Assembly (NCBI GenBank): GCA_025210805.1
Contig: JAOAQX010000005.1
Location: forward strand, 185,204-249,203
Direction of reading: 5' to 3'
Length of the DNA stretch: 64,000 nucleotides
Origin: Flavobacteriales bacterium
Lineage (GTDB): Bacteria; Bacteroidota; Bacteroidia; Flavobacteriales; CAJXXR01
Position 1 is the first letter of the stretch. The number at the start of each line of letters is the position of its first letter. The position numbers and the translations under genes were made by a program. This document shows, one piece after another, positions 26,558 through 36,552 of this stretch. The notes under the pieces were generated by a model. That model did not search any database. It was not told where the DNA came from and saw only the letters and a list, made by a program, of their open reading frames with translations.

Positions 26558-27262
26558 ATGCTCATAAAAGACAAAGCAATCGTTCTAAGGAAATTTCCAT
26601 ATAAAAATGGATTTATTCTCGAGGTCTTCACTCGGGAACAAGGGAAGTTGTCTTTTATTGTTCACCAAAGAAAAAATAAAAAAATCCCCATCCAGCAAGT
26701 TTTTCCCTTAGATGTTTTAGAGATAGAATATCAGGAAAAATCAAAGGGAGATTTATACACTTTTTCTTCCTTTGAAATTAAAAAGGATGATTTTGAGTTA
26801 GATGTTTTAAAGAACTGTATCGCTACATTTTTGGCAGAGTTTATTAAGAATATGACTTATCCAAAGAATCCTGAAAGTGAATATTTCGATTTTTTGGAAA
26901 AAACTATTGATTTAATAGATTCAACAGAGGAAGACGTTTTATTATCTCATATTTCAGTTTTTGTTGTTTTTAAAACAGGTAATTTCTTTGGGTTTCCATT
27001 GAATATTGCTGAAAATGAGAGTTTTGTTTTTATTGATTCATTTTCAGAATCTGGAAGACCCACAAAATTAGAAATTCCCCCAAAGTTGGTAGGGTATTTG
27101 TTAAAAGTGGAGGAATATATTTTGGGGGCTCAAAAAACTTTGTCAATCAATAGAAAAGATAGAGCTTTGACCCTTAAATTATTGATAGCTTATTATCGTT
27201 CAAATGTAGAATATTTCAAGGAAATAAAGTCTTTGGATATTCTTAGAGAAGTGCTCAATTAG
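26558..27262 (+). CDS. recO: DNA repair protein RecO
   Basis: The 234-residue protein starts with the RecO OB-fold pattern DKAIVLRKFPYKNGFILEVFTREQGKLSFIV, then a helical C-terminal domain with NCIATFLAEFIKNM and ISVFVVFKTGNFFGFPLNIAE. The zinc-binding cysteines of some RecO proteins are absent, as is common in Bacteroidota. RecO loads RecA onto SSB-coated single-stranded DNA with RecR. It is 28 bp downstream of the macroglobulin-like gene and 8 bp upstream of the receptor gene, so the cluster is probably one transcript. Confidence 0.9.
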   Translation: MLIKDKAIVLRKFPYKNGFILEVFTREQGKLSFIVHQRKNKKIPIQQVFPLDVLEIEYQEKSKGDLYTFSSFEIKKDDFELDVLKNCIATFLAEFIKNMTYPKNPESEYFDFLEKTIDLIDSTEEDVLLSHISVFVVFKTGNFFGFPLNIAENESFVFIDSFSESGRPTKLEIPPKLVGYLLKVEEYILGAQKTLSINRKDRALTLKLLIAYYRSNVEYFKEIKSLDILREVLN

Positions 27263-27270
27263 AGGTTGTG

Positions 27271-29709
27271 ATGAAGAAAATATTTCTTTTATTTGTTTTA
27301 ATTATTGGATTTTCGGCGCAAGCGCAGATTACTTTCGTGGATATGGATAGAAACCCTATCTCAGATGTAACTGCGATCCTTAAGAAGAATACAAATTCTT
27401 ATGCTATAAGTAAGGATAATGGAGTTCTTACAATTCCTACAGCTTGGAAAAACCAAGACACTGTAGAAATTTCTCATACGCTTTATGAAAATATGACATT
27501 AAGGGTGAAAATATTGAGATCTTTAAGACAGATGACCTTAAAAGAAGATCAAAATTTTTTACAGGAAATTGTTGTTTCGGCAAATTTAAAGGAAGACCAA
27601 CAAAGGCAAAGAGCCGAGCGTGTTTTATTGATCAATAGAAGACAAATAGAAAAACTCAATCCATCTACCTCGGCAGATTTATTGGCTAATAAACGAGGAG
27701 TGAATGTTCAGAAATCTCAAGCAGGTGGAGGTTCGCCAAATATTAGAGGTTTTGAAGCCAATAGAATTCTTTTGATGATTGATGGCGTTCGGATGAATAA
27801 TGCAATTTACAGAGGCGGACATTTACAAAATGCCATTACGATAGATCCATCTATTCTGGCGAATTCTGAAGTGTTTTTTGGTCCCAGTTCTGTAAAATAT
27901 GGATCGGATGCCTTGGGTGGTGTTGTTCATTTTAGAACAAGAACACCAAGACCTGACTCTAAAGTAGGATTGAATTATTCTCATTCATTCTTTTCGGGTT
28001 CAAACACCATGTTGAGCCACCTAGATATAGAGTATTCCACAAAGAAATGGGCGTTTTTAAGCTCAGTTTCTGTAAGTAACTTTGGCGATATCCGTATGGG
28101 ATCTTGGCGTATGCATGGTTACGAAAATTGGGGATTGGTAAAAAGCTATATCGAAAATGGTGTAGAGGTGAGAAATCCAGATTCATTAATTCAAAAAAGA
28201 ACAGCTTATAATCAATATGACGTTTTACAAAAAGCAGTTTATCAAATTGACGATCAACAAAGACTCATTGCAAATTTTCAATATTCCACCAGTTCTCAAA
28301 TAGATCGTTTTGATCAATTAAATGATGTTAAGGGGGATGGATCCTTGAAATTTTTGGATTGGTATTATGGGCCACAAAAAAGACTTTTGACTTCATTGAG
28401 TTATCAAGATCATACACCTAGAAAATTTTATGACAAGGCAGAGATAGTGGGAGCCTACCAATGGATAAAAGAATCAAGACATAAGCAAAAACAAGGAAGC
28501 GATAACCGAGAAGAGCGTTTTGAGGAGGTTAATGTAACGAGCTTAAATGCCAGTTTTGATAAAAACAGTTTTGGTTATGGTTTTGAGTTAATTTATAATG
28601 ATGTAAAATCTTCTGCAAGGAGATACTATCCTGTAGTGGATACCTTTGCAAGTTTTGAGCAAACTCGTTATCCCTCTGCTTATGCTTTGCAAAAGCAGGC
28701 TGCTTTGTATGTGAAAAAAGAGCATTCGTTTGGAGAAAAATGGAAGGCTAACGCTGGTTTAAGAGCTACTTATACAGAAGTTAGTGGGAGGTATGAATTC
28801 AAAAAGAAGACAATACAATTACCCTCTGAGTCCTTTGTGAAAATTAATCGTGATTTAAATTTTAACACCAGTTTAATCTATCATCCAAATTCTTCAACCA
28901 AAATAGCTGGAATTGTTTCCACAGGATTCCACGCTCCCAATATTGATGATATTTCCAAGTTTTTTGATAAAGGATCTAATACTGTAATTCCAAATTTTGG
29001 ATTAAAATCAGAATATACACAGAATTTTGAGCTAAATATTTCCAAAGATTTTTCTAAAAAACACCTAATCAATGTAGATCTATTTTATTCCCGACTCGTA
29101 AACCCTATTGTAAAAGTGATTCTCAAAGGACCTCCCGAAGGGTTTAAAGTAGCTGCCGATATTAATAATAAATTGGCATCGAATATCAATCATAAATGCG
29201 CTTATATTTTAGGTTCAACATTCTATTTATCATCAAGATGGTCGCCTAAATGGTCAACAGTTTTAGATATTACTTATACAGAAGGAGCAATTACCGAGGC
29301 GGCAGAAGGTTATGAAAAAGATGAAAAATGGGATGTTTTGGCACATATTCCACCAGTTTTTGGAAAAGTAGAAGCCGTGTTTTCTCCTAATGAAAGATGG
29401 TCTCATCGTTTTTGGACACAATTTAATTTTGCAAAAAATGCGGCAAGTTATGATGCAGCAGATGTTGATAATATAGACGAAAGTCCACGAGAAGAAATTT
29501 GGACAAAAGATGGTACCTTAATAGACTCAAGATATTTAGGAACACCAGCGTGGTTTACTTTGAATTATGATTTTAAATATGCGCTAAATAAATATTTTGA
29601 TGTACAAGTAGGAGTAACCAATTTACTTGATGCACACTATAAAAAAGCTTCTTCAAGTATATCTGAGCAAGGTTTTAGTGCTAATGTTGTATTAAGAGCC
29701 CGTTTCTAG
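27271..29709 (+). CDS. TonB-dependent receptor, heme/siderophore-receptor type
   Basis: The protein has 812 residues from the ATG at 27271 (a GTG directly before it is an alternative). Its order is signal peptide (LIIGFSAQAQI), a short carboxypeptidase-regulatory-like domain (about 20-90), a plug (EIVVSANLKEDQQRQRAERV ... NIRGFEANRILLMIDGVRMNNAIYR) and a barrel. GGGSPNIRGFEANR and the barrel pair FHAPNIDDI / IPNFGLKSEYTQNFEL resemble the FRAP and NPNL boxes of heme/hemoglobin receptors, though the exact residues differ and the intervening His is missing. The substrate is therefore open. Its stop codon overlaps the next start by one base. Confidence 0.85.
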   Translation: MKKIFLLFVLIIGFSAQAQITFVDMDRNPISDVTAILKKNTNSYAISKDNGVLTIPTAWKNQDTVEISHTLYENMTLRVKILRSLRQMTLKEDQNFLQEIVVSANLKEDQQRQRAERVLLINRRQIEKLNPSTSADLLANKRGVNVQKSQAGGGSPNIRGFEANRILLMIDGVRMNNAIYRGGHLQNAITIDPSILANSEVFFGPSSVKYGSDALGGVVHFRTRTPRPDSKVGLNYSHSFFSGSNTMLSHLDIEYSTKKWAFLSSVSVSNFGDIRMGSWRMHGYENWGLVKSYIENGVEVRNPDSLIQKRTAYNQYDVLQKAVYQIDDQQRLIANFQYSTSSQIDRFDQLNDVKGDGSLKFLDWYYGPQKRLLTSLSYQDHTPRKFYDKAEIVGAYQWIKESRHKQKQGSDNREERFEEVNVTSLNASFDKNSFGYGFELIYNDVKSSARRYYPVVDTFASFEQTRYPSAYALQKQAALYVKKEHSFGEKWKANAGLRATYTEVSGRYEFKKKTIQLPSESFVKINRDLNFNTSLIYHPNSSTKIAGIVSTGFHAPNIDDISKFFDKGSNTVIPNFGLKSEYTQNFELNISKDFSKKHLINVDLFYSRLVNPIVKVILKGPPEGFKVAADINNKLASNINHKCAYILGSTFYLSSRWSPKWSTVLDITYTEGAITEAAEGYEKDEKWDVLAHIPPVFGKVEAVFSPNERWSHRFWTQFNFAKNAASYDAADVDNIDESPREEIWTKDGTLIDSRYLGTPAWFTLNYDFKYALNKYFDVQVGVTNLLDAHYKKASSSISEQGFSANVVLRARF

Positions 29710-30422
29710 TGGAATTCTTTCAGAGTCCTTCAAAGGGTAAAACTTCTCATCATCTGATATTTATCCATGGTTTTATGGAGAACCATACTGTTTGGGACTC
29801 CTTAGTGGAGCAGATGTCTCAAAATTTTCATTGTCATTTAATCGCTTTGCCTGGTCATGGGTTTTCTAATGATGAATCCTCAGATTTTACCTTTAGCACT
29901 CTTTGTGAGCAAATAGAAAATTACGCCGAAGAATTTGAGCATATTTCTATAATTGCCCATTCTATGGGAGCTTATTTGGTGGGGGAGTTGTTACAAAGAA
30001 ATCAGCTACAATTTGATAAAATTCTTTTATCTCAGGCTTCAATAGTGAAAGATTCTAAAGCTAGATTAAAACAAAGACAGAAATTAAAACACCTACTAGA
30101 AAGATATTTTGATAAGTTGCCTTTTTTTATTTTTCAGAAATACGAACAGGCAAATGATCTCATCACTCAAGCATCAAAAATGAATCCTCAAGTGCTTATT
30201 CATTGGCAAAACCTCCTTTTGCAACGTTCTTGTTATCAATCTGTTTTTGAGAATAATTATCAGAGAATTTTATTTATCCGAGGTGGAGAAGATCAAGAAA
30301 TGAACTACGAACTTCCAGAGTATTTTCAATTCATAGACCTTGAGGAACTTAATCACTTGATTCCTGAAAAAGAGCAATTTCCACGTTATTATGAATTGGT
30401 TTCAGATTATTTTGAGGGGTAG
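29709..30422 (+). CDS. Alpha/beta hydrolase
   Basis: The 237-residue protein starts with GTG at 29709 and overlaps the receptor stop codon (TAGTG). It shows the oxyanion region IFIHGFMENHTVWDSL, the nucleophile elbow AHSMGAYL (Ser in G/H-x-S-x-G form), a candidate acid in the region ILFIRGGEDQEM and the catalytic His in LEELNHLIPEK. This is a complete serine-hydrolase triad in the usual order. The substrate cannot be deduced; it resembles MenH/BioH-size esterases. Coupled translation with the TonB receptor suggests a linked role, for example processing of an imported ligand, but that is inference. Confidence 0.85.
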   Translation: MEFFQSPSKGKTSHHLIFIHGFMENHTVWDSLVEQMSQNFHCHLIALPGHGFSNDESSDFTFSTLCEQIENYAEEFEHISIIAHSMGAYLVGELLQRNQLQFDKILLSQASIVKDSKARLKQRQKLKHLLERYFDKLPFFIFQKYEQANDLITQASKMNPQVLIHWQNLLLQRSCYQSVFENNYQRILFIRGGEDQEMNYELPEYFQFIDLEELNHLIPEKEQFPRYYELVSDYFEG

Positions 30423-30517
30423 GAAATAGAGATCTTCCATGAAAGAGAACCTAAGTAAAAAGTCTTCGATGATTTTGTTGACCAATTACTTGCTAATTCA
30501 AAAAAATGACGAACCAA

Positions 30518-30553
30518 AAAACCCATTATCAAAAAAAAATGATAATGGGTTTT
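30518..30553. terminator. Bidirectional terminator
   Basis: Arms AAAACCCATTATCA (30518-30531) and its exact complement (30540-30553) enclose an 8-nt loop of A residues. It lies between the ends of the convergent hydrolase gene and lipoprotein gene and could serve either strand. Confidence 0.8.
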
Positions 30554-30578
30554 GGAGAGTTAAGGGTTGGTTGAGGGA

Positions 30579-32231
30579 TTATAATATTTTATCACAAACT
30601 TCTTGAGGAAGTTCGTAATCATCATATATATAAGTTTTACTATCAAAGTTTAGGGTATGCGTATAGGCTTTACCACCATAATATGTTCTAAACTCATAGT
30701 CTTTATTGAGCTCCATTCTATGCAGGGTAATTTTACCTTGTTTTACATAACCTTTGTATTCAAAATAGCTTTGATTAGGGGTTTTCATATAAATAGCGGC
30801 AGAAGGTTTTATGGTGTTACTTCCACATTTTCCTACAAGCTCCACTTCAATATTTTGGTAATCAGGAAGCGATTGAGAAAAATCGCTACTACTGATAGTG
30901 ATACCACTTTGTGAACAAACATTAAATGCATTTGAACGATACAGTAGCGTTCCTTTATTCCAAGAACTAGTTCCTGAATAAACCAGTATTTGGACATTTT
31001 TATCTGAAGGTCCATTATAGAGTTTTAATACCTCACCATCATACCAAGAGCTTACTTTATTTGCCCAGCTAGAAATAGGTTGAGTAGTTCCTTCATACAC
31101 CACTGTACTGAAAAGTCTATGCCCATTTTCTTTTGATACACCAGGCATATTCATAGTAATTTCAAAGTTGCTTTTAGAACCACAAGTATTACCATAATAA
31201 TCAAGATTGTACCAAGATAAGTGTGTGGTAGTAAAAGAAACTTCAAAATTGTCACCTGTTCCTGTAGCTACTGTTCCTTCTCCATGATACACCCATTTTC
31301 CATCGTCATTACTATAAGACCAAATAGGAATAATATCTCCAGCTTTTATCGGTTGTAGCGTATTCGGGTTTTGGTAGTTTTTACTTACCTCCATTTTTAC
31401 GGCAATAGGTTTAGAGAATTGTTTTACCTCTTTGTCTCCCACAAACATATCAATAGAAGTAAATCCTGCAGTAATAAACATATTGTCAGATAATTCTTCT
31501 CCGTTTTCTCCAATGAGTGTTTCGGGGTTAAAACCACCTGGGAAAGCTGATGCAGCAGCTTGAGATAATGGATCGAAATAGGCAACTTGCGCTTCTATTT
31601 CACCGCCTGTGATCTTGTTACCATCTTCGTCCATAAATTCAGTTCCTTTGTCTAGATTTACTTTGGTAACACTTAATCCAGTTGTTGTAGGAGCTGTTTT
31701 TATTTCGAACCCTTCTTCTAGTTGTCCGTTGTTTCCTAGGCTTTGGCTGCTTTTTTTGATTTTGATATCATCAGTATTACCTTCAAGGTTTACTAAGGAA
31801 ACAGGCACAAAAACTTCTTCTTGCTCAGGGAAAATAGTTACAGGAATGGTTTGTGTAAGAAATCCTTCACCAGAAATTTTGGCAATAAATTTTATCGGTT
31901 CTGTATGATTGGCGTGGCTAGGGTGTACTGCTAACGTAACGATACCATTTGCAATTTTTGCCTTGCTGCTAAATAATCCTTCGTCTGTAATTACTTTGTC
32001 TTTATCTTTTCCTAAGATTTCGACTTCAAGGCTTCCTTCTGTCTCAAAATCATTTAAGCCAGAGACATCTACCGCCTGAATCATTACATTCTTTTTGAAG
32101 AGTTGAGCGTCTATATTGATGTTTACATCATCAAAATTAGGTTTTTCACAAGATTGAAAAATGGCAGTTCCAAGAAGAATACTTCCTCCTAATAGCCAAG
32201 AGTAAAGTTTTATATTCGATTTTTTCATCAT
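30579..32231 (-). CDS. Predicted outer-membrane or surface lipoprotein of unknown function
   Basis: The 550-residue protein has a lipoprotein signal peptide (GSILLGTAIFQSC, lipidated Cys about residue 28). The mature part begins with several all-beta domains: about 35-140 resembles a carboxypeptidase-regulatory or Ig-like module, and the centre contains IPIWSYSNDDGKWVYHGEGTV and TTHLSWYNLDYYG. This resembles the DUF4493/'TSP-like' parts of Bacteroidota surface lipoproteins, but I do not recognise a specific family. It is 8 bp downstream of a small beta-barrel gene, and the two probably form an operon ended by the hairpin at 30518. The binding partner is unknown. Confidence 0.72.
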   Translation of the reverse strand: MMKKSNIKLYSWLLGGSILLGTAIFQSCEKPNFDDVNINIDAQLFKKNVMIQAVDVSGLNDFETEGSLEVEILGKDKDKVITDEGLFSSKAKIANGIVTLAVHPSHANHTEPIKFIAKISGEGFLTQTIPVTIFPEQEEVFVPVSLVNLEGNTDDIKIKKSSQSLGNNGQLEEGFEIKTAPTTTGLSVTKVNLDKGTEFMDEDGNKITGGEIEAQVAYFDPLSQAAASAFPGGFNPETLIGENGEELSDNMFITAGFTSIDMFVGDKEVKQFSKPIAVKMEVSKNYQNPNTLQPIKAGDIIPIWSYSNDDGKWVYHGEGTVATGTGDNFEVSFTTTHLSWYNLDYYGNTCGSKSNFEITMNMPGVSKENGHRLFSTVVYEGTTQPISSWANKVSSWYDGEVLKLYNGPSDKNVQILVYSGTSSWNKGTLLYRSNAFNVCSQSGITISSSDFSQSLPDYQNIEVELVGKCGSNTIKPSAAIYMKTPNQSYFEYKGYVKQGKITLHRMELNKDYEFRTYYGGKAYTHTLNFDSKTYIYDDYELPQEVCDKIL

Positions 32232-32239
32232 GAGTCTTT

Positions 32240-32956
32240 TTAGAAATTATAAGAAATTCTGAGTTGTAGATTTGGATAATATTTCCAAGTTTCGAGGGCT
32301 TTTTCTATGTCTTTCCCTTCTTCTGTCATAGGACGAAATCTTTCTGTAGCTACTAAATCTACTTGAGGAGCATTTAGAAAATAACACCCACCTTCAAAGC
32401 TTACATTTATCATATTATCAACAACAGAATGACCAAATCCTAAACCTAAATACGGTGCTATACCGCTCCAGTCTATAGTTATATCTGCTTTTCCAAAATC
32501 GTTTGGATTGAGTTCTACATCTCCAAATTCGATGGCTTTTTTAATGTTTAAACCCGCAGATATTTCGTTTTTAAGATAGTAAGTAACCCCAGCCGCAAGA
32601 TGAAAACCACCTTTGAAAGGGTAATACTCAGCAATTAATCCAATATTTTGAGAATTGGCTTCTAGACGTCCTTCCACTTCATCGGTGTCTAGTACATCAC
32701 TTCCTAAAATTTGCTCAGGAATGGTGATCATAGATCCAGTTAGAACCAGATGAATATTCTTATTGATTTTTCGGGCATATTGAACTCCAATACCTGTTGT
32801 TCCAGCAGTAAGTAGAATTGCATTTTTGTTTTCCAAAACAACAGTTTGTTCAGTGGAATCGGTGGCGTTCAACTGGTTGTCATTTTCTACTTGAGCCTTA
32901 GAAAGCCCAATGGCTGAAATAGCAATGAGTGAAGTTGCTAAGATTTTGCGTTTCAT
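32240..32956 (-). CDS. Small outer-membrane beta-barrel protein
   Basis: The 238-residue protein has a signal peptide (SAIGLSKAQVEN) followed by amphipathic beta strands such as AILLTAGTTGIGVQYARKI, IGLIAEYYPFKGGFHLAAGVTYY and LRISYNF, and ends with the C-terminal aromatic Phe typical of barrels inserted by BamA. The centre contains SGIAPYLGLGFGHS, like OmpW/OMP_b-brl-type proteins. It is the first gene of a two-gene minus-strand unit with the lipoprotein. Function unknown. Confidence 0.75.
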   Translation of the reverse strand: MKRKILATSLIAISAIGLSKAQVENDNQLNATDSTEQTVVLENKNAILLTAGTTGIGVQYARKINKNIHLVLTGSMITIPEQILGSDVLDTDEVEGRLEANSQNIGLIAEYYPFKGGFHLAAGVTYYLKNEISAGLNIKKAIEFGDVELNPNDFGKADITIDWSGIAPYLGLGFGHSVVDNMINVSFEGGCYFLNAPQVDLVATERFRPMTEEGKDIEKALETWKYYPNLQLRISYNF

Positions 32957-33245
32957 GAGTTGAGTTATAAATTTTGTGTAAATATAAAAAAGAATATTTA
33001 TAATTTACTACCTCAATAGTGTTTTCTTTGTTGTAAGTGTTATTGTTGATAATCAATGAGTTTTTGTTTTTTTAAAGCCGCTCTGCTATCGCAAAGAATG
33101 AGGTGAATGTTTTCTAATATTGAAATTTTGAATATTTTGTTCGTTTAGATAGGGTAAGAAAGTACGTATGATAAGGTTCTTTTATAAATATAAACGGGAG
33201 TAAAAACATGATACTTCTTATTGCTTTCGTATATTTACAAGTTTA
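32957..33245. other. Intergenic region between divergent genes
   Basis: This 289-bp AT-rich stretch lies between the small barrel gene (minus) and repeat copy C in front of gldA. A TATATTTA octamer on the minus strand about 35 bp upstream of the barrel gene is a near-match to the -7 element. No reading frame worth calling is seen. Confidence 0.5.
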
Positions 33246-33352
33246 ATACCGGTTACTTTCTAAAATTACTCACTTATTTCACTATGTTCATAACCGAGTT
33301 TTAGCAATGTATCGGTATGATACCAGTGAGTAAATAACACCATAAATGGTAT
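33246..33352. repeat. Dispersed MITE-like element, copy C (short form)
   Basis: The right end at 33326-33352 (GTGAGTAAATAACACCATAAATGGTAT) matches the terminal repeat of copies B and D. The left end at 33246 (ATACCGGTTACTTTCTAAAATTACTCAC) is a more diverged inverted partner. The element is about 107 bp and lacks the TCCCG hairpin core of copy B. Its right edge is 11 bp upstream of the gldA start codon, so it lies in the gldA leader. Confidence 0.7.
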
Positions 33353-33363
33353 AAGAAGAAAAT

Positions 33364-34263
33364 ATGTCTATTGAAGTTCAGTCAGTAAGTAAAAAATATG
33401 GCACTCAACAAGTGCTAGATGATATCAGTTTTACTGTAAAATCAGGGGAGATTGTGGGTTTTTTAGGTCCAAATGGAGCAGGTAAATCGACTACCATGAA
33501 AATCCTTACCTCTTATATTTCACAAGACCAAGGGAAGGTTGCTATTTGTGGAAAAGACAATATTAAAAACCCTATTGAGCTTAAAAAACACATTGGATAT
33601 CTGCCAGAGCATAATCCTCTTTATTTGGAAATGTATGTAAAAGAATACCTTTCTTTTATTGCCAATATGTATCATATTCCAAAAAGTAGGGTAGATGAAA
33701 TGATAGAAAAAACAGGGTTGACGAAAGAATATCGAAAAAAGATTCAATCTTTGAGTAAAGGATATCGTCAGCGTGTGGGGCTCGCCCAAGCACTCATTCA
33801 CAATCCAGATGTTGTTATTTTAGATGAGCCTACTACAGGATTAGATCCTAATCAACTTGTAGAAATTAGAGAGCTGATTAAAGAAGTAGGAAAAGAAAAA
33901 ACTGTTTTACTTTCTACGCACATTATGCAAGAAGTAGAAGCCATCTGTGAACGAGTAATTATTATCAATCAAGGGAAAATTGTAGCGGATGCTAATACCC
34001 AAGAGTTGAAAAATCTCAACAGTGCTCAGCATACACTTACTTTGGAGCTTAACCGTGAGGTTTCAAGATCTTATTTTGAGAAACTCCATGGTATTCATAA
34101 AATAGACCAACTCAACCAAAATGAATTCCGATTACATTATGATGCTAATCAGGAAATCAGAAAAGACTTATTCAACCTAATCGCGCAAAATGGTGATTAT
34201 TTCCATCATTTGGAAATTAATGAAAACAACCTTGAGGATGTATTTCACCAGCTAACCCAATAA
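33364..34263 (+). CDS. gldA: Gliding-motility ABC transporter ATP-binding protein GldA
   Basis: The 299-residue protein is an ABC ATPase with Walker A GPNGAGKST (35-43), signature LSKGYRQRVGLAQAL, Walker B VVILDEPTTGLDP and switch His in LSTHIMQEVEAI. The N-terminal SIEVQSVSKKYGTQQVLDDISF and the extended C-terminal domain with NNLEDVFHQLTQ match GldA of Flavobacteria. With GldF and GldG (not in this window) it forms a transporter needed for gliding in Flavobacterium johnsoniae, while many non-gliding Bacteroidota also keep it. It heads the plus-strand block leading to sprA, with 15 bp to maeB. Confidence 0.9.
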   Translation: MSIEVQSVSKKYGTQQVLDDISFTVKSGEIVGFLGPNGAGKSTTMKILTSYISQDQGKVAICGKDNIKNPIELKKHIGYLPEHNPLYLEMYVKEYLSFIANMYHIPKSRVDEMIEKTGLTKEYRKKIQSLSKGYRQRVGLAQALIHNPDVVILDEPTTGLDPNQLVEIRELIKEVGKEKTVLLSTHIMQEVEAICERVIIINQGKIVADANTQELKNLNSAQHTLTLELNREVSRSYFEKLHGIHKIDQLNQNEFRLHYDANQEIRKDLFNLIAQNGDYFHHLEINENNLEDVFHQLTQ

Positions 34264-34278
34264 TTTTCGAAAGAAAAG

Positions 34279-36549
34279 ATGAAGAAATTTAAGAAAAGAG
34301 AAGCATTGGACTTTCACGCAAAAGGAAGACCAGGAAAAATAGAAGTAGTACCCACAAAAAGTCATTCAACTCAAAGAGACCTTTCATTGGCTTACTCTCC
34401 AGGAGTAGCAGAGCCTTGTTTAGAGATTCATGAGAACTCCGATGATGTATATAAATATACTGCCAAAAGTAATTTGGTAGCCGTAATTAGTAACGGAACC
34501 GCTGTTTTAGGACTTGGAGACATAGGAGCTTTGGCTTCAAAGCCTGTTATGGAAGGAAAAGGACTACTCTTTAAGATATATGCAGATATAGATGTTTTTG
34601 ATATAGAGGTGGATCAAACCAATATAGATGATTTTATTAAAACTGTAAAGGCTATTTCACCCACATTTGGAGGAATCAATCTTGAGGATATAAAAGCCCC
34701 AGAGTGTTTTGAGATCGAAAGAAGACTGGTGGAGGAATTGGATATTCCTGTGATGCATGATGATCAACACGGAACCGCCATAATATCTGCCGCAGCCTTG
34801 TTGAACGCCTCAGAAATTCAAGGAAAGAAACTAGAAGACCTAAAAGTAGTGGTGAACGGAGCTGGAGCTGCAGCCGTTTCTTGTACGAAGCTTTATATCA
34901 GTTTAGGAGTTAAGAAAGAACATGTTTTGATGTGTGACTCAAAAGGTGTTATTAGAACCTCAAGAACCGATTTAAATCCTCAAAAGCAGTTTTTTGCACA
35001 GGATACAAAAATAGAGACACTAGCAGAAGCTATGAAAGGTGCCGATGTTTTTATTGGACTTTCAAAAGGGAATATCGTAACAGAAGAAATGTTACTTTCC
35101 ATGAACGATAAGCCCATCGTTTTTGCTATGGCAAACCCAGATCCAGAAATCAGTTATTCTTTAGCCATAAAAACCAGAAAGGACCTCATTATGGCAACGG
35201 GAAGATCAGATCATCCAAACCAAGTAAATAATGTATTAGGGTTTCCTTATATTTTTAGAGGAGCGATGGATGTGAGAGCCGCCAAAATAAATGAAGCGAT
35301 GAAACTTGCCGCTACAAAGGCAATCGCTCGTTTGGCAAAAGAAATTGTGCCCGAGGAAGTTCTATTAACATATAGTGCTTCTAGAATGTCTTTTGGAAAA
35401 GATTATATTATACCAAAACCAAATGACCCAAGGCTTATTTCAGTAGTAGCACCAGCAGTAGCGAGAGCTGCCATGGAGTCTGGAGTAGCGCAAGCACCGA
35501 TAGAAGATTGGGACGAATATATTTATCAGCTGAATAAAAGAATGGGACGTTCTAATAAGTTGATGGATAATATTATGATGGTCGCAAAAAATCATCCTCA
35601 GAGAGTGGTTTTTGCTGAAGCTGATAATTATTCGGTACTCAAAGCGGCTTTTATTGCCGAAGAAGAAGGAATCGCTACACCTATTTTATTGGGTAGAAAA
35701 AAACGCATTGAAAAACTTATAGAAGATAACGGGTTTGATTTTATGAATCCAATTATCATCGACCCAAAAAGTGATGAGGAACGCACTCGAAAGAATCGTT
35801 TTGCAAAAATGTTTTGGGAAAAACGCCAAAGAAGTGGATACACTTTGTATGCGGCAGAAAAAGTAATGCGAGAACGGAACTATTTTGGTGCTGCTATGGT
35901 AGAAGCAGGAGAAGCTGATGCAATGATTTCTGGAATCACCAGAAGTTATCCAAATACCATCCGTCCAGCATTGAAAATAGTGGGGACAGAAGAAGGAGTA
36001 GATAAAATTTGTGGTTTATATATCATGAATACTAAAAAAGGACCTATTTTCTTAGCCGACACCACGATTAATACCAATCCTACGGCAGAAGAACTAGCGA
36101 ATATAACTGCACTAGTTTCTGATTCTGTGGTACGCTTGGGCTTAAAATCTCACATTGCGATGTTGTCTTTTTCAAATTTTGGATCATCGGATGCAGAATC
36201 GTCACTTAAAATTAAAAAAGCCGTATCCTTATTACATAAAAACCGACCAGATATTGTGGTAGATGGAGAAATTCAAGCAAACTTTGCTTTAAATAAAGAA
36301 GCCTTAAAAGAAAATTTCCCATTTTCTCCTTTGGTAGGTAAAAAAGTAAACACATTGATCTTTCCAAATCTAGAGTCTGGAAATATTGCATATAAATTGT
36401 TACAAAATATAGGTGGAACCACAGGAATAGGACCAATTGTTTTAGGACTCAATAAGTCTATTCATGTACTGCCAATGGGTTCTGGTGTAGATGAAATTGT
36501 GAATATGGTAGCAATAGCAGCAGCAGATGCGCATTCAAAAGTAAGATAA
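34279..36549 (+). CDS. maeB: NADP-dependent malic enzyme with phosphotransacetylase-like domain (MaeB)
   Basis: The 756-residue hybrid has an N-terminal malic enzyme domain (about 1-425) with [12 protein letters not shown], the metal/substrate region [19 protein letters not shown] and the nucleotide-binding [14 protein letters not shown]-terminal phosphate-acetyltransferase-like domain (about 430-756) follows, with [16 protein letters not shown] and [17 protein letters not shown]. Enzymes of this architecture decarboxylate malate to pyruvate and make NADPH; the second domain is usually regulatory (acetyl-CoA sensing). The length is standard. It lies 15 bp after gldA and 3 bp before ruvA. Confidence 0.95.
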   Translation: MKKFKKREALDFHAKGRPGKIEVVPTKSHSTQRDLSLAYSPGVAEPCLEIHENSDDVYKYTAKSNLVAVISNGTAVLGLGDIGALASKPVMEGKGLLFKIYADIDVFDIEVDQTNIDDFIKTVKAISPTFGGINLEDIKAPECFEIERRLVEELDIPVMHDDQHGTAIISAAALLNASEIQGKKLEDLKVVVNGAGAAAVSCTKLYISLGVKKEHVLMCDSKGVIRTSRTDLNPQKQFFAQDTKIETLAEAMKGADVFIGLSKGNIVTEEMLLSMNDKPIVFAMANPDPEISYSLAIKTRKDLIMATGRSDHPNQVNNVLGFPYIFRGAMDVRAAKINEAMKLAATKAIARLAKEIVPEEVLLTYSASRMSFGKDYIIPKPNDPRLISVVAPAVARAAMESGVAQAPIEDWDEYIYQLNKRMGRSNKLMDNIMMVAKNHPQRVVFAEADNYSVLKAAFIAEEEGIATPILLGRKKRIEKLIEDNGFDFMNPIIIDPKSDEERTRKNRFAKMFWEKRQRSGYTLYAAEKVMRERNYFGAAMVEAGEADAMISGITRSYPNTIRPALKIVGTEEGVDKICGLYIMNTKKGPIFLADTTINTNPTAEELANITALVSDSVVRLGLKSHIAMLSFSNFGSSDAESSLKIKKAVSLLHKNRPDIVVDGEIQANFALNKEALKENFPFSPLVGKKVNTLIFPNLESGNIAYKLLQNIGGTTGIGPIVLGLNKSIHVLPMGSGVDEIVNMVAIAAADAHSKVR

Positions 36550-36552
36550 AAG

